Assembly (NCBI RefSeq): GCF_010723575.1
Contig: NZ_BLKZ01000001.1
Span: forward strand, 3,224,001-3,288,000
Length of the DNA stretch: 64,000 bases
Reading direction: 5' to 3'
From: Mycobacterium bourgelatii
GTDB lineage: Bacteria; Actinomycetota; Actinomycetes; Mycobacteriales; Mycobacteriaceae
The notes under the pieces are model-generated. The model did not search any database. It was not told the DNA's origin and saw only the letters and a program-made list of their open reading frames with translations. Positions 32,121 to 41,633 of the stretch are shown piece by piece. The translations under genes were made by a program, and so were the position numbers. The first letter of the stretch is position 1, and every line of letters starts with the position of its first letter.

Positions 32121-33473
32121 ATGAGACGCGGGCCGGGACGACACCGTCTGCACGACGCATGGTGGACGCTGATCCTGCTCGGCGTGATCGGCGCGGTTGT
32201 GCTGGTAACGGCGGTCTCGTTCAACGGCACCCTGCGGTCCTATGTGCCGGTGACGCTGACCGCGGACCGCTCCGGTCTGGTGATGGACACCGGCGCCAAG
32301 GTGATGATGCGCGGGGTGCAGGTCGGCCGGGTCAGCCAAATCGGCAACGACAAGAACACGGCCCGTTTGCAATTGGAGATCGACCCCGATCAGATCCCCT
32401 ACATTCCGGCCAACGTCGAGGCACGGATCAGCGCCACCACCGCCTTCGGCGCCAAGTTCGTCGACCTGGTGATGCCGCACGATCCAAGCGCCGCAAGGCT
32501 TTCGGCCGGTACCGTCCTGCATTCCAAGAACGTCAGCACCGAGATCAACACCGTCTTCGAAAACGTCGTCGACCTGCTGGGCAAGATCGACCCACTCAAG
32601 CTCAACGCGGTGCTGACCGCCTTGGCCGACGCCGTCCGCGGGCAGGGCGAACGAATCGGCGAGGCGACCACCGACCTCAATCAGGTGCTGCAGGCCCTCA
32701 ACGCCCGCACCGAGACGATGCGGCACAACTGGCAATCGTTGCAAACGTTCGGCGATACGTATGACGCTGCCGCCGAGGACATCCTGACGATTCTCAACGC
32801 CGCCAGCACGACCAGCACCACCGTCGTGAACCATGCGACAGAGCTGGATTCCCTGCTGCTCAACGTGATCGGCCTGGCCAACTCCGGAACCACCCTGCTC
32901 GGGCAAAGCCGAGACAATCTCGTCGCAACCGTCAACATCCTTGAGCCGACGACAAACCTGCTGCACAAGTACGCTCCTGAGTACACCTGCTTTCTGCAGG
33001 GCGCGAAGTGGTATCTCGACAACGGCGGCTATTCGGCGTGGGGTGGTGCCGACGGCCGGACCCTTCAACTCGATGTCGCGTTGTTGTTGGGCAACGACCC
33101 CTACGTCTTTCCCGACAACCTGCCGATCGTGGCGGCCAAGGGTGGTCCCGGCGGAAAGCCGAGTTGCGGCTCACTTCCCGACGCCAGCAGAAACTTTCCG
33201 GTGCGCCAGCTCGTCACCAACACCGGCTGGGGGACCGGACTCGACATCCGACCCAACCCCGGGCTGGGTCATCCGTGCTGGGCTGACTACTTCCCGGTGA
33301 CCCGGGCCATACCCAAGCCGCCCAGCATCCGTCAGTGCATCCCCGGGCCGGCGGTCGGCCCCAATCCCGGAGGCCCGCCGTACGGAGCGCCGCTCTACGG
33401 CCCGGGCGGGATACCACTGTGGCCCGGGGTAACCCCCGCGGAACCCGACGCGCAAATAGGAGAGCACCCATGA
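32121..33473 (+). CDS. mce3A: Mce3A, MlaD-domain cell-entry protein
   Basis: A 450-residue Mce protein: N-terminal membrane helix (WWTLILLGVIGAVVLVTAVSF), then an MlaD/Mce domain (TLTADRSGLVMDTGAKVMMRGVQVGRVSQI, about 45-125) and a long helical region (about 150-290). The Pro/Gly-rich tail (from about 400) is longer than in M. tuberculosis Mce3A (about 425 aa). Mce subunits build the periplasmic lipid shuttle of the importer. Starts three bases after yrbE3B and overlaps mce3B by four. Confidence 0.95.
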   Translation: MRRGPGRHRLHDAWWTLILLGVIGAVVLVTAVSFNGTLRSYVPVTLTADRSGLVMDTGAKVMMRGVQVGRVSQIGNDKNTARLQLEIDPDQIPYIPANVEARISATTAFGAKFVDLVMPHDPSAARLSAGTVLHSKNVSTEINTVFENVVDLLGKIDPLKLNAVLTALADAVRGQGERIGEATTDLNQVLQALNARTETMRHNWQSLQTFGDTYDAAAEDILTILNAASTTSTTVVNHATELDSLLLNVIGLANSGTTLLGQSRDNLVATVNILEPTTNLLHKYAPEYTCFLQGAKWYLDNGGYSAWGGADGRTLQLDVALLLGNDPYVFPDNLPIVAAKGGPGGKPSCGSLPDASRNFPVRQLVTNTGWGTGLDIRPNPGLGHPCWADYFPVTRAIPKPPSIRQCIPGPAVGPNPGGPPYGAPLYGPGGIPLWPGVTPAEPDAQIGEHP

Positions 33474-34498
33474 GGGAGAACCTGCGGGGCGTGGTCTTGC
33501 GCCTCGGCATCTTCCTGACGGTATGCGTGCTAACCGCTTTCATGTTGGTCGCCGTGTTCGGGGAGGTCCGGTTCGGCGAAGGCAACACCTACTACGCCGA
33601 ATTCACCAACGTGTCCAATCTCAGGGAGGGCAAGCTGGTTCGCATCGCCGGCGTCGAGGTGGGCAAGGTCAAGAAGATCACGATCAACCGGGACGCGACG
33701 GTCCGGGTGGAGTTCACCGCCGACGACTCGGTTGTTCTCACGCAGGGCACCCAGGCGGTGATCCGGTACGACAACCTGTTCGGCGACCGCTATCTGGCGC
33801 TGGAGGAAGGCGCGGGCGGCCTCACCCGCCTGAACCCCGGCCAGACGATTCCGTTGGCGCGCACCAAGCCGGCGTTGGACCTGGACGCGTTGATCGGCGG
33901 CTTCAAACCGCTGTTCCGTGCGCTGGACCCAGTTCAGGTCAATGCGCTGAGCGAGCAACTGCTGCAGGCGTTTCAGGGCCAGGGACCGACGATCGCGTCG
34001 TTCTTGCAACAGGCCGCCGCCGTGACCCACACCTTGGCCGATCGGGATCAGCTGATCGGACAGGTGGTCGACAACCTCAACGTCGTGCTGGGTTCGCTTG
34101 GCAGCCAAAGCGATCGGCTGGACAAGGCGGTGACCAACCTGGCGCAACTTGTGCACGGACTCGCCGAGCGCAAGGCCGACATCTCCAACGCGGTGGCCTA
34201 CACGAACGCGGCCGCGGGCTCCATGGCCGACCTGATGTCGCAGGCCCGGGCACCGTTGTCGACGGTGGTTCGCGAGACCGATCGGGTGGCGGAGATCGCG
34301 GCGGCCGATCACGAGTACCTGGACAACCTCCTCAACACGCTGCCCGAGAAGTACCAAGCCCTGTACCGCCAGGGCATGTATGGCGACTTCTTCGCCTTCT
34401 ATCTGTGCGATGTCGTGCTCAAGGTCAACGGCAAGGGGGGCCAGCCGGTGTACATCAAGGTGGCCGGGCAGGCCACGGGGCGGTGTGCGCCCAAATGA
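33470..34498 (+). CDS. mce3B: Mce3B, MlaD-domain cell-entry protein
   Basis: A 342-residue Mce protein, matching M. tuberculosis Mce3B (Rv1967) in length. N-terminal helix (LRLGIFLTVCVLTAFMLVAVF), MlaD domain with ANVSNLREGKLVRIAGVEVGKV-like sequence (TNVSNLREGKLVRIAGVEVG) and NLFGDRYLALEEG, then a coiled helical domain. The ATG follows TAGGAGAGC. An in-frame upstream extension overlaps mce3A and is not used. It ends ATGA-overlapped with mce3C. Confidence 0.95.
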   Translation: MRENLRGVVLRLGIFLTVCVLTAFMLVAVFGEVRFGEGNTYYAEFTNVSNLREGKLVRIAGVEVGKVKKITINRDATVRVEFTADDSVVLTQGTQAVIRYDNLFGDRYLALEEGAGGLTRLNPGQTIPLARTKPALDLDALIGGFKPLFRALDPVQVNALSEQLLQAFQGQGPTIASFLQQAAAVTHTLADRDQLIGQVVDNLNVVLGSLGSQSDRLDKAVTNLAQLVHGLAERKADISNAVAYTNAAAGSMADLMSQARAPLSTVVRETDRVAEIAAADHEYLDNLLNTLPEKYQALYRQGMYGDFFAFYLCDVVLKVNGKGGQPVYIKVAGQATGRCAPK

Positions 34499-35739
34499 AA
34501 TCGTTCGCCGAACGCAACCGACTGGTCGTCGGCGCCGTCGGCATCGTGCTGGTCGGCGCCGCGGTGGCGGGCGCACTGCAATACCAGAACCTGCCCTTCC
34601 TGCATCGCGGCAAGACCGTCTCCGCCTACTTCGCCGACGCCGGAGGCCTGCGCACCGACAACACCGTCGAAGTCTCGGGCTATCCGGTCGGAAAGGTGTC
34701 CAGCATCGAACTCGACGGACCCGGCGTCCTGGTTAGGTTCAACGTTGCCAAGGACATTCGGTTGGGCGACCGCACCGAGGTGGCGATCAAGACCAAAGGC
34801 CTGCTGGGCAGCAAATTTCTCGACGTCCTGCCCAGGGGAGAGGGCGAACTGGCCGGCCCCATACCGATCGAGCGAACCACATCTCCGTATCAACTGCCTG
34901 ACGCGCTGGGCGATTTGGCCACCACGATCAGCGGATTGAACACCGACCGGCTGTCGGAATCGCTGGGCACCCTGGCGCAGACGTTCGCCGATACACCCGC
35001 GAACTTCCAGAATGCGATGAAGGGCGTCGCCCGGCTCGCACAGACCCTCGACGAACGCGACAGCCAACTGCGGCACCTGCTCGACAACGCGGCCAAAGCG
35101 ACCGGGGTGTTGTCCAAGCGCACCGACGAGATCATCAGCCTGGTGCGCGACACCAACGCGCTGCTGGCGCAATTGCGAACGCAGAGCGCCGCACTGGACC
35201 AGATCTGGCACAACATCTCGGCGGCGTCCCGCCAGTTACAGGGCTTCGTCGCCGAGAACCGAGAGCAGCTGCGGCCCACGCTGGACAAGCTCAACAGTGT
35301 GCTGGCCATCGTCGAAAGCCGCAAAGACCGTATCCAGCAGGCCATCCCGCTGCTCAACGGGTACGTCATGTCGCTGGGCGAATCGCTGTCCTCCGGTCCC
35401 TTCTTCAAGGCATACGTGGTGAACCTGTTGCCGGGTCAGTTCGTGCAGCCGTTCATCAGCGCCGCCTTCTCCGACCTCGGCTTGGATCCGGCCACTTTGC
35501 TACCGTCGCAGCTGTCGGACCCGCCGACCGGCCAACCCGGTACCCCGCCGCTTCCGATTCCCTACCCCCGGACCGGGCAGGGCGGTCAGCCGCGATTGAA
35601 CCTGCCGGATGCCATTACCGGCAATCCGGACGATCCGCGTTATCCGTATCGGCAAGAGCCGCCGGCCCCACCGCCGGGTGGCCCCCCGCCCGGGCCGCCC
35701 GCGCAACAGCCCGCGCAGCTGCCCGGAGGTCCGTCGTGA
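34495..35739 (+). CDS. mce3C: Mce3C, MlaD-domain cell-entry protein with Pro-rich tail
   Basis: A 414-residue Mce protein: helix LVVGAVGIVLVGAAVAGAL, MlaD domain (YFADAGGLRTDNTVEVSGYPVGKVSSIEL; TKGLLGSKFLDVLPRGEGEL), helical part with ALLAQLRTQSAALDQIWHNIS. The last 45 residues are Pro/Gly/Gln-rich, typical of Mce C proteins. M. tuberculosis Mce3C is about 410 aa. Confidence 0.95.
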   Translation: MKSFAERNRLVVGAVGIVLVGAAVAGALQYQNLPFLHRGKTVSAYFADAGGLRTDNTVEVSGYPVGKVSSIELDGPGVLVRFNVAKDIRLGDRTEVAIKTKGLLGSKFLDVLPRGEGELAGPIPIERTTSPYQLPDALGDLATTISGLNTDRLSESLGTLAQTFADTPANFQNAMKGVARLAQTLDERDSQLRHLLDNAAKATGVLSKRTDEIISLVRDTNALLAQLRTQSAALDQIWHNISAASRQLQGFVAENREQLRPTLDKLNSVLAIVESRKDRIQQAIPLLNGYVMSLGESLSSGPFFKAYVVNLLPGQFVQPFISAAFSDLGLDPATLLPSQLSDPPTGQPGTPPLPIPYPRTGQGGQPRLNLPDAITGNPDDPRYPYRQEPPAPPPGGPPPGPPAQQPAQLPGGPS

Positions 35740-36986
35740 CCCGGATGTCTCAGAAGTTGCGGCGTCTCCGCTCGGTACTGGCGACAACGCTCGCCCTGGT
35801 GTTCGTTGCGGGGGTGATTGTCGCCATGCGGACAGCGGGGGAATCGGACCGCATTGTCGTGGTCGCCTACTTCGAAAGGAGCACCGGGGTTTTCGCCGGA
35901 GATGACGTTCGCATCCGCGGTGTGCCGGTGGGCAAGATCCTCAAGATCGAACCGGAACCGCTGCGTTCCAAGATTTCCTTCTCGGTCGATCACCGATACA
36001 AGGTGCCCGCCGACGTCAAGGCCGCGATCCTGTCCCCGCAACTGGTGACGGGCCGGGCAATCCAGCTGACGCCGCCGTACAGCGGCGGGCCCACCATGGC
36101 CGACGGCGCGGTCATCCCGCTGGAGCGCACCGCGGTTCCGGTCGAGTGGGACGATTTGCGGACTCAATTGCAGCGCCTGACCGAATTACTCAAGCCCACC
36201 CAGCCTGGTGGCGTCAGCACGCTGGGCGCACTGGTCAACACCGCCGCGGCCAACTTGCGCGGGCAGGGTGCCACCATCCGTGACACCATCATCAAACTGT
36301 CGCAGGCGGTTTCGGCGCTTGGTGACCACAGCGACGACATTTTCGCCACCGTGAAAAATCTGTCTACGTTGGTCACAGCGCTGCACGACAGCGCCGACCT
36401 GCTCGAGCAGCTGAACCACAACCTGGCCTCGGTGTCATCGTTACTGGCCGACGATCCGGACAAGGTCGCTCGCGCGGCCGAGGACCTCAACGCGGTGGTG
36501 GCCGATGTGCAGAGCTTCGTCGCCGACAACCGCGAAACGATCGGCACCGCAACGGACAAGCTCACCTCGATCACCAACACACTGGTCGGAAGCCTGGACG
36601 ACATCAAACAGACGCTGCACATCAGCCCGACGGTCTTGCAGAACTTCAACAACATCTACGAGCCTGCCAACGGTTCGCTTACCGGTGCGCTGGCGGGCAA
36701 CAACATGGCCAACCCGCTGGCTTTCCTGTGCGGCGCGATTCAGGCCGCCTCCCGGTTGGGCGGCGAGGAAGCCGCGAAACTATGCGTGCAGTACATGGCG
36801 CCGATCGTGAAGAACCGCCAGTACAACTTCCCGCCGCTGGGGGAGAACCTCTTCGTCGGGGCGCAGGCCCGGCCCAACGAGATCACCTACAGCGAAGAGT
36901 GGATGCGGCCCGATTTCGTACCACCCGTCCAAACCGACCCCGCAGCCGGACTAGAGGGCCTGATGCTTCCGCCGGGAGGTGGCTGA
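35736..36986 (+). CDS. mce3D: Mce3D, MlaD-domain cell-entry protein
   Basis: A 416-residue Mce protein starting with GTG overlapping mce3C. Helix VLATTLALVFVAGVIVAM, MlaD domain (YFERSTGVFAGDDVRIRGVPVGKILKIEPE; SPQLVTGRAIQLTPPYSGGP), long helical region with repeated hydrophobic heptads (about 130-290), and a C-terminal globular part (AFLCGAIQAASRLGGEEAAKLCVQYM) with paired Cys. Confidence 0.95.
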   Translation: MTRMSQKLRRLRSVLATTLALVFVAGVIVAMRTAGESDRIVVVAYFERSTGVFAGDDVRIRGVPVGKILKIEPEPLRSKISFSVDHRYKVPADVKAAILSPQLVTGRAIQLTPPYSGGPTMADGAVIPLERTAVPVEWDDLRTQLQRLTELLKPTQPGGVSTLGALVNTAAANLRGQGATIRDTIIKLSQAVSALGDHSDDIFATVKNLSTLVTALHDSADLLEQLNHNLASVSSLLADDPDKVARAAEDLNAVVADVQSFVADNRETIGTATDKLTSITNTLVGSLDDIKQTLHISPTVLQNFNNIYEPANGSLTGALAGNNMANPLAFLCGAIQAASRLGGEEAAKLCVQYMAPIVKNRQYNFPPLGENLFVGAQARPNEITYSEEWMRPDFVPPVQTDPAAGLEGLMLPPGGG

Positions 36987-38143
36987 TGCGCATCCCGTGG
37001 CGCCGCGCGGCGGCGGGCCTCATGCTCGTCGTGGTGGTATCCGCAACGTCCAGTTGTGGCTGGCGCGGCCTGAATTCACTACCACTGCCGGGCACGGAGG
37101 GTAACGGTCCGGGGTCCTACGTGATCCAGGCGCAGATGCCCGATGTCAACAACATTCAACAGAATTCGCGAGTCCGATACGCCGACGTGACGGTGGGCCA
37201 TGTGACGAAGATCGAACGTCAGGGTTGGCACGCGCTGGTGAGCATGCGACTCAACGGTGAGGTCGACCTGCCCGCGAACGCGACCGCCAAGATCGGCACG
37301 ACGAGTCTGCTCGGCTCTTACCACATCGAACTGGGTTTGCCTCCTAAAGGCGAAGAGCCGCAGGGGAAGTTGCGTGACGGCTCGGTGATTCCGCTGTCCC
37401 GCGGGAGCGCCTACCCGAGTACCGAGCAGACCCTGGCGGCGCTGTCGTTGGTGCTCAATGGCGGGGGACTGGGCCAGATGCAGGACATCACCGAAGCGTT
37501 GAGCACCGCGTTTCGTGGTCGGGAGCAGGACCTGCGCGGCCTGATCGGGCAATTGGACACCTTCACCGCATACCTCAACGACCAGTCCGAAGACATCATC
37601 GCCGCCGCGGACAGCCTGAACCGTCTGGTCGGCAAGTTCGCCGCGCAACAGCCGGTCCTGGATCAGGCCCTCGCGACCATCCCGGATGCACTCGGGGTGC
37701 TTAACGACGAGCGGGACAAGCTGGTCGAAGCGGCGGATCAGCTGAGCAAATTCACTGCGCTGACGGTGGATTCGGTCAACAAGAGCAAGACGAACCTGGT
37801 CCAGGAGTTGACCCAACTCGGGCCGGTGCTGGAGTCACTGGCCAATGCCGGGCCCGCCATGACCCGAGCGTTGTCGCTCCTGCTCACGTTCCCCTTCCCG
37901 AACGAGACGTTCCAGAACTTCCAGCGCGGCGACTACGCCAACCTGACCGCGATCGTCGATCTCACACTCAGCCGCATCGACCAGGGCCTGTTCACCGGGA
38001 CTCGGTGGGAATGTCATCTGACCCAGCTCGAGCTGCAGTGGGGTCGCACCATCGGCCAGTTCCCCAGCCCTTGCACCGCAGGCTATCGAGGCACACCCGG
38101 CAACCCGTTGACCTCCGTCTACCACTTCGACCAGGGACCCTGA
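36986..38143 (+). CDS. mce3E: Mce3E lipoprotein (LprM-like)
   Basis: A 385-residue Mce lipoprotein: signal AAAGLMLVVVVSATSSC with the lipid-anchor Cys24, then an MlaD domain (MPDVNNIQQNSRVRYADVTVGHVTKIE; GTTSLLGSYHIEL). The E subunit of each mce operon is the lipoprotein, LprM (Rv1970) in M. tuberculosis mce3. The start overlaps the mce3D stop by one base (TGATG). Confidence 0.95.
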   Translation: MRIPWRRAAAGLMLVVVVSATSSCGWRGLNSLPLPGTEGNGPGSYVIQAQMPDVNNIQQNSRVRYADVTVGHVTKIERQGWHALVSMRLNGEVDLPANATAKIGTTSLLGSYHIELGLPPKGEEPQGKLRDGSVIPLSRGSAYPSTEQTLAALSLVLNGGGLGQMQDITEALSTAFRGREQDLRGLIGQLDTFTAYLNDQSEDIIAAADSLNRLVGKFAAQQPVLDQALATIPDALGVLNDERDKLVEAADQLSKFTALTVDSVNKSKTNLVQELTQLGPVLESLANAGPAMTRALSLLLTFPFPNETFQNFQRGDYANLTAIVDLTLSRIDQGLFTGTRWECHLTQLELQWGRTIGQFPSPCTAGYRGTPGNPLTSVYHFDQGP

Positions 38144-39570
38144 TGCTGCACCTACCCCGTCGAGTCATGCTGCAGCTGACCGTCTTTACCGTCATCGCCG
38201 TGGGCGTGCTGGCCGTCACCTTCCTGCACTTCGTCAAGCTGCCGGCCATGCTGTTCGGCGTCGGCCGATACACGGTGACGGTGGAGTTGCCGGAAAGCGG
38301 TGGGCTCTATGACACCAGCAACGTCACCTACCGCGGCTTCGAAGTGGGTCGGGTGGATTCGGTGCGGCTCACCCGAACCGGCGTCGAGGCGGTCCTTTCG
38401 CTCAAGTCGGGTATCGACATCCCCTCGGACCTCAAGGCAGAGGTGCACAGTCAGACCGCGATCGGGGAAACCTACATAGAGTTGTTGCCCCGCAACGCCA
38501 CATCGCCACCCCTGAAGGACGGCGACACGATCAGGGTGGCCGACACATCCGTTCCGCCGGACATCAACGAGTTGCTCAGCGCGACGAACACGGCGCTAGA
38601 AGCGATTCCGCACGACAACCTGCAGACCGTGGTCGACGAGGCCTACACCGCGGTAGGCGGACTCGGCCCGGAGCTGTCGCGACTGGTCACGGGTACCTCG
38701 ACCCTGGCGATCGACGCGCGGACGAACCTCGACCCACTGCTGGCACTGATCGACCGCACACCGGCGGTACTCGATACGCAGAATCACACCTCGGATGCGA
38801 TCAGGGCGTGGGCGGCGCAATTGGCCACGGTGACCCGGGAGTTGCAAACCCACGACGATGCCCTCGCCGGCGTCATCGTCAATGGCCCGCCGGCGTTAGG
38901 TGAGACGACCCAACTGATCGAACGACTGCAACCCACCTTGCCGATCCTGCTGGCCAACCTTGTCAGCGTCGGACAGGTCGCCCTCACCTATCAGAACGAC
39001 ATCGAGCAGATACTCGTGGTGTTTCCGATGGCCGTCGCGGCCGACCAAGCCGGCATCGTGGCCAACCTGAACACCAAGCAGCCGTATCGGGGTCAGTACC
39101 TGAGCTTCAACCTGAATCTCAACTTGCCGCCACCCTGCTCCACCGGATTCCTGCCGGCACAGCAGCAGCGCACGGCCACGTTCGAGGACGCGCCGGCCCG
39201 CCCGCCCGGCGATCTGTATTGTCGGGTGCCGCAGGACTCGATGCTGAATGTCCGTGGTGCACGCAATATTCCGTGCGAAACGGTACCGGGCAAGCGGGCA
39301 CCCACGGTCAAGTTGTGCGAGAGCGATGAAAATTTTGTGCCGCTCAACGACGGCTTCAATTGGAAGGGCGATCCCAACGCCACCCTGACCGGTCAGGATG
39401 TCCCGCATTTGCCGCCCGGATCACCGCCGCCCATCGCCGTCACCCCGTACGACCCCGCCACCGGCACCTACGTCGGGCCCGACGGCCACCGGTATACCCA
39501 GGCCGACCTGGCCCAACCCGCCCCGAAGGACAAGACATGGCAAACGATGCTGCTGCCCCCGGGCAGCTGA
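38143..39570 (+). CDS. mce3F: Mce3F, MlaD-domain cell-entry protein
   Basis: A 475-residue Mce protein, longer than M. tuberculosis Mce3F (about 437). Helix LTVFTVIAVGVLAVTFLHF, MlaD domain (LPESGGLYDTSNVTYRGFEVGRVDSVRLT; SQTAIGETYIELLPRN), helical region, then a Cys-containing, Pro-rich tail (PPCSTGFLPAQQQR; IPCETVPGKRAP; VKLCESDENF). Starts at TGATG with mce3E; its last 34 bases overlap the next gene. Confidence 0.95.
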   Translation: MLHLPRRVMLQLTVFTVIAVGVLAVTFLHFVKLPAMLFGVGRYTVTVELPESGGLYDTSNVTYRGFEVGRVDSVRLTRTGVEAVLSLKSGIDIPSDLKAEVHSQTAIGETYIELLPRNATSPPLKDGDTIRVADTSVPPDINELLSATNTALEAIPHDNLQTVVDEAYTAVGGLGPELSRLVTGTSTLAIDARTNLDPLLALIDRTPAVLDTQNHTSDAIRAWAAQLATVTRELQTHDDALAGVIVNGPPALGETTQLIERLQPTLPILLANLVSVGQVALTYQNDIEQILVVFPMAVAADQAGIVANLNTKQPYRGQYLSFNLNLNLPPPCSTGFLPAQQQRTATFEDAPARPPGDLYCRVPQDSMLNVRGARNIPCETVPGKRAPTVKLCESDENFVPLNDGFNWKGDPNATLTGQDVPHLPPGSPPPIAVTPYDPATGTYVGPDGHRYTQADLAQPAPKDKTWQTMLLPPGS

Positions 39571-40055
39571 CCACCGCGCCGCCGCGGCGGGCGCTTCCAT
39601 TCGGTCTCGCCGTCGTGATCGTGATGGCGATGTTGTTGGGTTGGCTGGGCTTTCGGGTTGAGCAGGCCCACCAGGCGCAGGCCCAGCGCAGTGAGTTTCT
39701 GCAGGCCGCCCGGCAGGGCGCGCTCAACCTGACCACCATCGACTGGCGACATGCCGACGCCGACGTCCGCCGCGTTCTGGACGGCGCGACGGGCGACTTC
39801 TACAACGAATTCGCTGCTCGGTCAACGCCATTCATCGAAGTGCTGCAGCAGGCCAAGGCCACGACTGTCGGCGCGATCTCCGAATCCGGACTCGAGTCGC
39901 AGACCGGTGACACAGCCCAAGCCCTGGTGGCCGTATCCGTGCGGACGTCGAATGACGGTGAAGACGACCCGATTCCGCGGGTCTGGCGCATGCGGATCAC
40001 CGTCGAGAGGGTCGGCGACCAGGTCAAGATGTCCCACGTGGGGTTCGTGCAATGA
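39537..40055 (+). CDS. Mce-associated membrane protein, Rv1972-like
   Basis: A 172-residue Mam protein. A short cytoplasmic Pro-rich start precedes one membrane helix (FGLAVVIVMAMLLGWLGF, about 22-40). A periplasmic NTF2-like domain follows, containing ARQGALNLTTIDWRHADADVRRVLDGATGDFYNEF, the usual Mam signature. Such proteins help stability of the Mce complex. The start lies inside the mce3F end. Counterpart of Rv1972. Confidence 0.9.
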   Translation: MANDAAAPGQLTTAPPRRALPFGLAVVIVMAMLLGWLGFRVEQAHQAQAQRSEFLQAARQGALNLTTIDWRHADADVRRVLDGATGDFYNEFAARSTPFIEVLQQAKATTVGAISESGLESQTGDTAQALVAVSVRTSNDGEDDPIPRVWRMRITVERVGDQVKMSHVGFVQ

Positions 40056-40528
40056 AGAGGGTGATTGTCTATGGGCTGCTGCCGGCGCTGGCCCTGTTCG
40101 CGGCCGCTGCTGCCGGAGTCTTGAAATGGCAGGACACCTCCGTCCGCGAAACCGAAGTCGTAGGGACCGAAGCCATGCGGGCGGCCACCGAAGGCACCAT
40201 CGCCCTGCTGTCCTACCGCCCCGAGACCGTGGTGAAGGACCTCGAGTCCGCGCGCGGCAGGCTCACCGGCACCTTCCTGAATGCCTACATGCAACTGACA
40301 CACGACGTGGTCATACCCGGCGCGCAACAGAAGCAGATCTCCGCGGTGGCGACCGTGCCGGGCGCCGCGCCGGTATCGGCCACGCCTAGCCACGCGGTTG
40401 TGCTGCTCTTCGTCAACCAGACGATCACCGTTGGCCAGGACCCGCCGACCAACACCGCCTCCAGCGTCCGGGTCACCCTCGACAAGGTCGATGGGCGTTG
40501 GCTGATATCGCATTTCGACCCGGTGTGA
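40052..40528 (+). CDS. Mce-associated membrane protein, Rv1973-like
   Basis: A 158-residue Mam protein with an N-terminal helix (VIVYGLLPALALFAAAAAGVL). A periplasmic NTF2-like domain has ALLSYRPETVVKDLESARGRLTGTFLNAYMQL and ending VTLDKVDGRWLISHFDPV. Overlaps the previous gene at ATGA. Matches M. tuberculosis Rv1973 (about 160 aa). Confidence 0.92.
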   Translation: MKRVIVYGLLPALALFAAAAAGVLKWQDTSVRETEVVGTEAMRAATEGTIALLSYRPETVVKDLESARGRLTGTFLNAYMQLTHDVVIPGAQQKQISAVATVPGAAPVSATPSHAVVLLFVNQTITVGQDPPTNTASSVRVTLDKVDGRWLISHFDPV

Positions 40529-40532
40529 TCCA

Positions 40533-40886
40533 ATGACGCTGCGGTGCAGAATGATTCACGGGGCCATTGCGGCGGCTGCGCTGTTGGTCGGTGTGGTGCC
40601 GATGACGGCGATGCCACGTGCGGATGCCGACGTGGTGGCCTACCTGGTCAATGTCACCATGCGTCCCGGCTACAACTTTGCCAATGCCGATGCAGCCCTG
40701 GATTACGGACATAGCCTCTGCGACAGCCTGTCTCGGGGCCGCACGTATGCCCAGCTGATCGACGAAATCAAGGCCGACTTCAATACCGGCGACGAATATC
40801 AGGCCTCCTATCTGCTCAGCCAAGCCGTCAACGAACTATGCCCGGCGCTGATCTGGCAATTGCGTAACTCTGCCGCACGTCGATAG
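40533..40886 (+). CDS. Secreted DUF732-type small protein, Rv1974-like
   Basis: A 117-residue precursor: signal peptide (IHGAIAAAALLVGVVPMTAM, cleavage near PRADAD), then a helical mature part (VAYLVNVTMRPGYNFANADAALDYGHSLCDSLSRGRTYAQLIDEI, then AVNELCPALIWQ) with two Cys likely disulfide bonded, as in DUF732 proteins. Four bases after the last Mam gene, so part of the mce3 transcript. May bind ligand outside the membrane. Confidence 0.87.
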   Translation: MTLRCRMIHGAIAAAALLVGVVPMTAMPRADADVVAYLVNVTMRPGYNFANADAALDYGHSLCDSLSRGRTYAQLIDEIKADFNTGDEYQASYLLSQAVNELCPALIWQLRNSAARR

Positions 40887-40899
40887 AAGGGAGACCGCC

Positions 40900-41568
40900 A
40901 TGCATCCTCGACCGCTGGCCCTGACTGCGTTCCTCGCCGCGGGTGCCACGGGGGCCACAGTGACGCTCGCCGCGCCCACGGCGCAGGCAGACAACAAGCG
41001 ACTCAACGACGGCGTCGTCGCCAACGTCTTCACCATTCAGCATCAAGCCGGCTGCACCAACGACATCAAGATCAACCCGCAGCTGCAACTGGCCGCGCAA
41101 TGGCATGCCGTGGACGTGCTGAACAACCGAAACCTGGACGGGGACGTCGGTTCTGACGGCTCCACGCCGCAAGCCCGCGCCAATGCCGCCGGCTTCCGCG
41201 GGAACGTCGCCGAAACCGTGGCGATCAATCCAGCGGTGGCGATCAGCGGGATCGAGGTCCTCAACCAGTGGTATTACAACCCCGCGTACATGGCGATCAT
41301 GTCCAACTGCGCCAACAACCAAATCGGGGTGTGGTCGGAAAACAGCGTGGACCGCACCGTCGTGGTGGCCGTTTACGGTCAATCCGACCGGCCCCCTGAG
41401 CCACGCCCGGGGACGTCCGGGCCACCACCCGTGGTGGCCCTGCAAGACAACGTGCCGATCGATCCCAGCCCCCACTACGACGCCACTGACGAGGTCGAAT
41501 ATGCGGTGGACTGGTTCCCGTGGATCCTGCGCGGCGTGTATCCACCCCCGGGCATCCCGCCCCAGTGA
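40900..41568 (+). CDS. Secreted CAP-domain protein, Rv1975-like
   Basis: A 222-residue protein: signal peptide (ALTAFLAAGATGATVTLAAPTAQA), then a CAP/SCP-like domain with QLQLAAQWHAVDVLNNRNLDGDVGSDGSTPQARANAAGFRGNVAETVAI and VLNQWYYNPAYMAIMSNCANNQIGVW. CAP proteins can bind sterols and lipids, an attractive link to a lipid importer. Pro-rich C-terminal tail. RBS AGAAGGGAG. Length equals M. tuberculosis Rv1975. Last gene of the mce3 operon. Confidence 0.92.
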   Translation: MHPRPLALTAFLAAGATGATVTLAAPTAQADNKRLNDGVVANVFTIQHQAGCTNDIKINPQLQLAAQWHAVDVLNNRNLDGDVGSDGSTPQARANAAGFRGNVAETVAINPAVAISGIEVLNQWYYNPAYMAIMSNCANNQIGVWSENSVDRTVVVAVYGQSDRPPEPRPGTSGPPPVVALQDNVPIDPSPHYDATDEVEYAVDWFPWILRGVYPPPGIPPQ

Positions 41569-41633
41569 ACACGGCGCATCACCAAGGTGGCGGGCACATC
41601 GATCGAGTACGACATCAGGACCGAGCCGAGCCA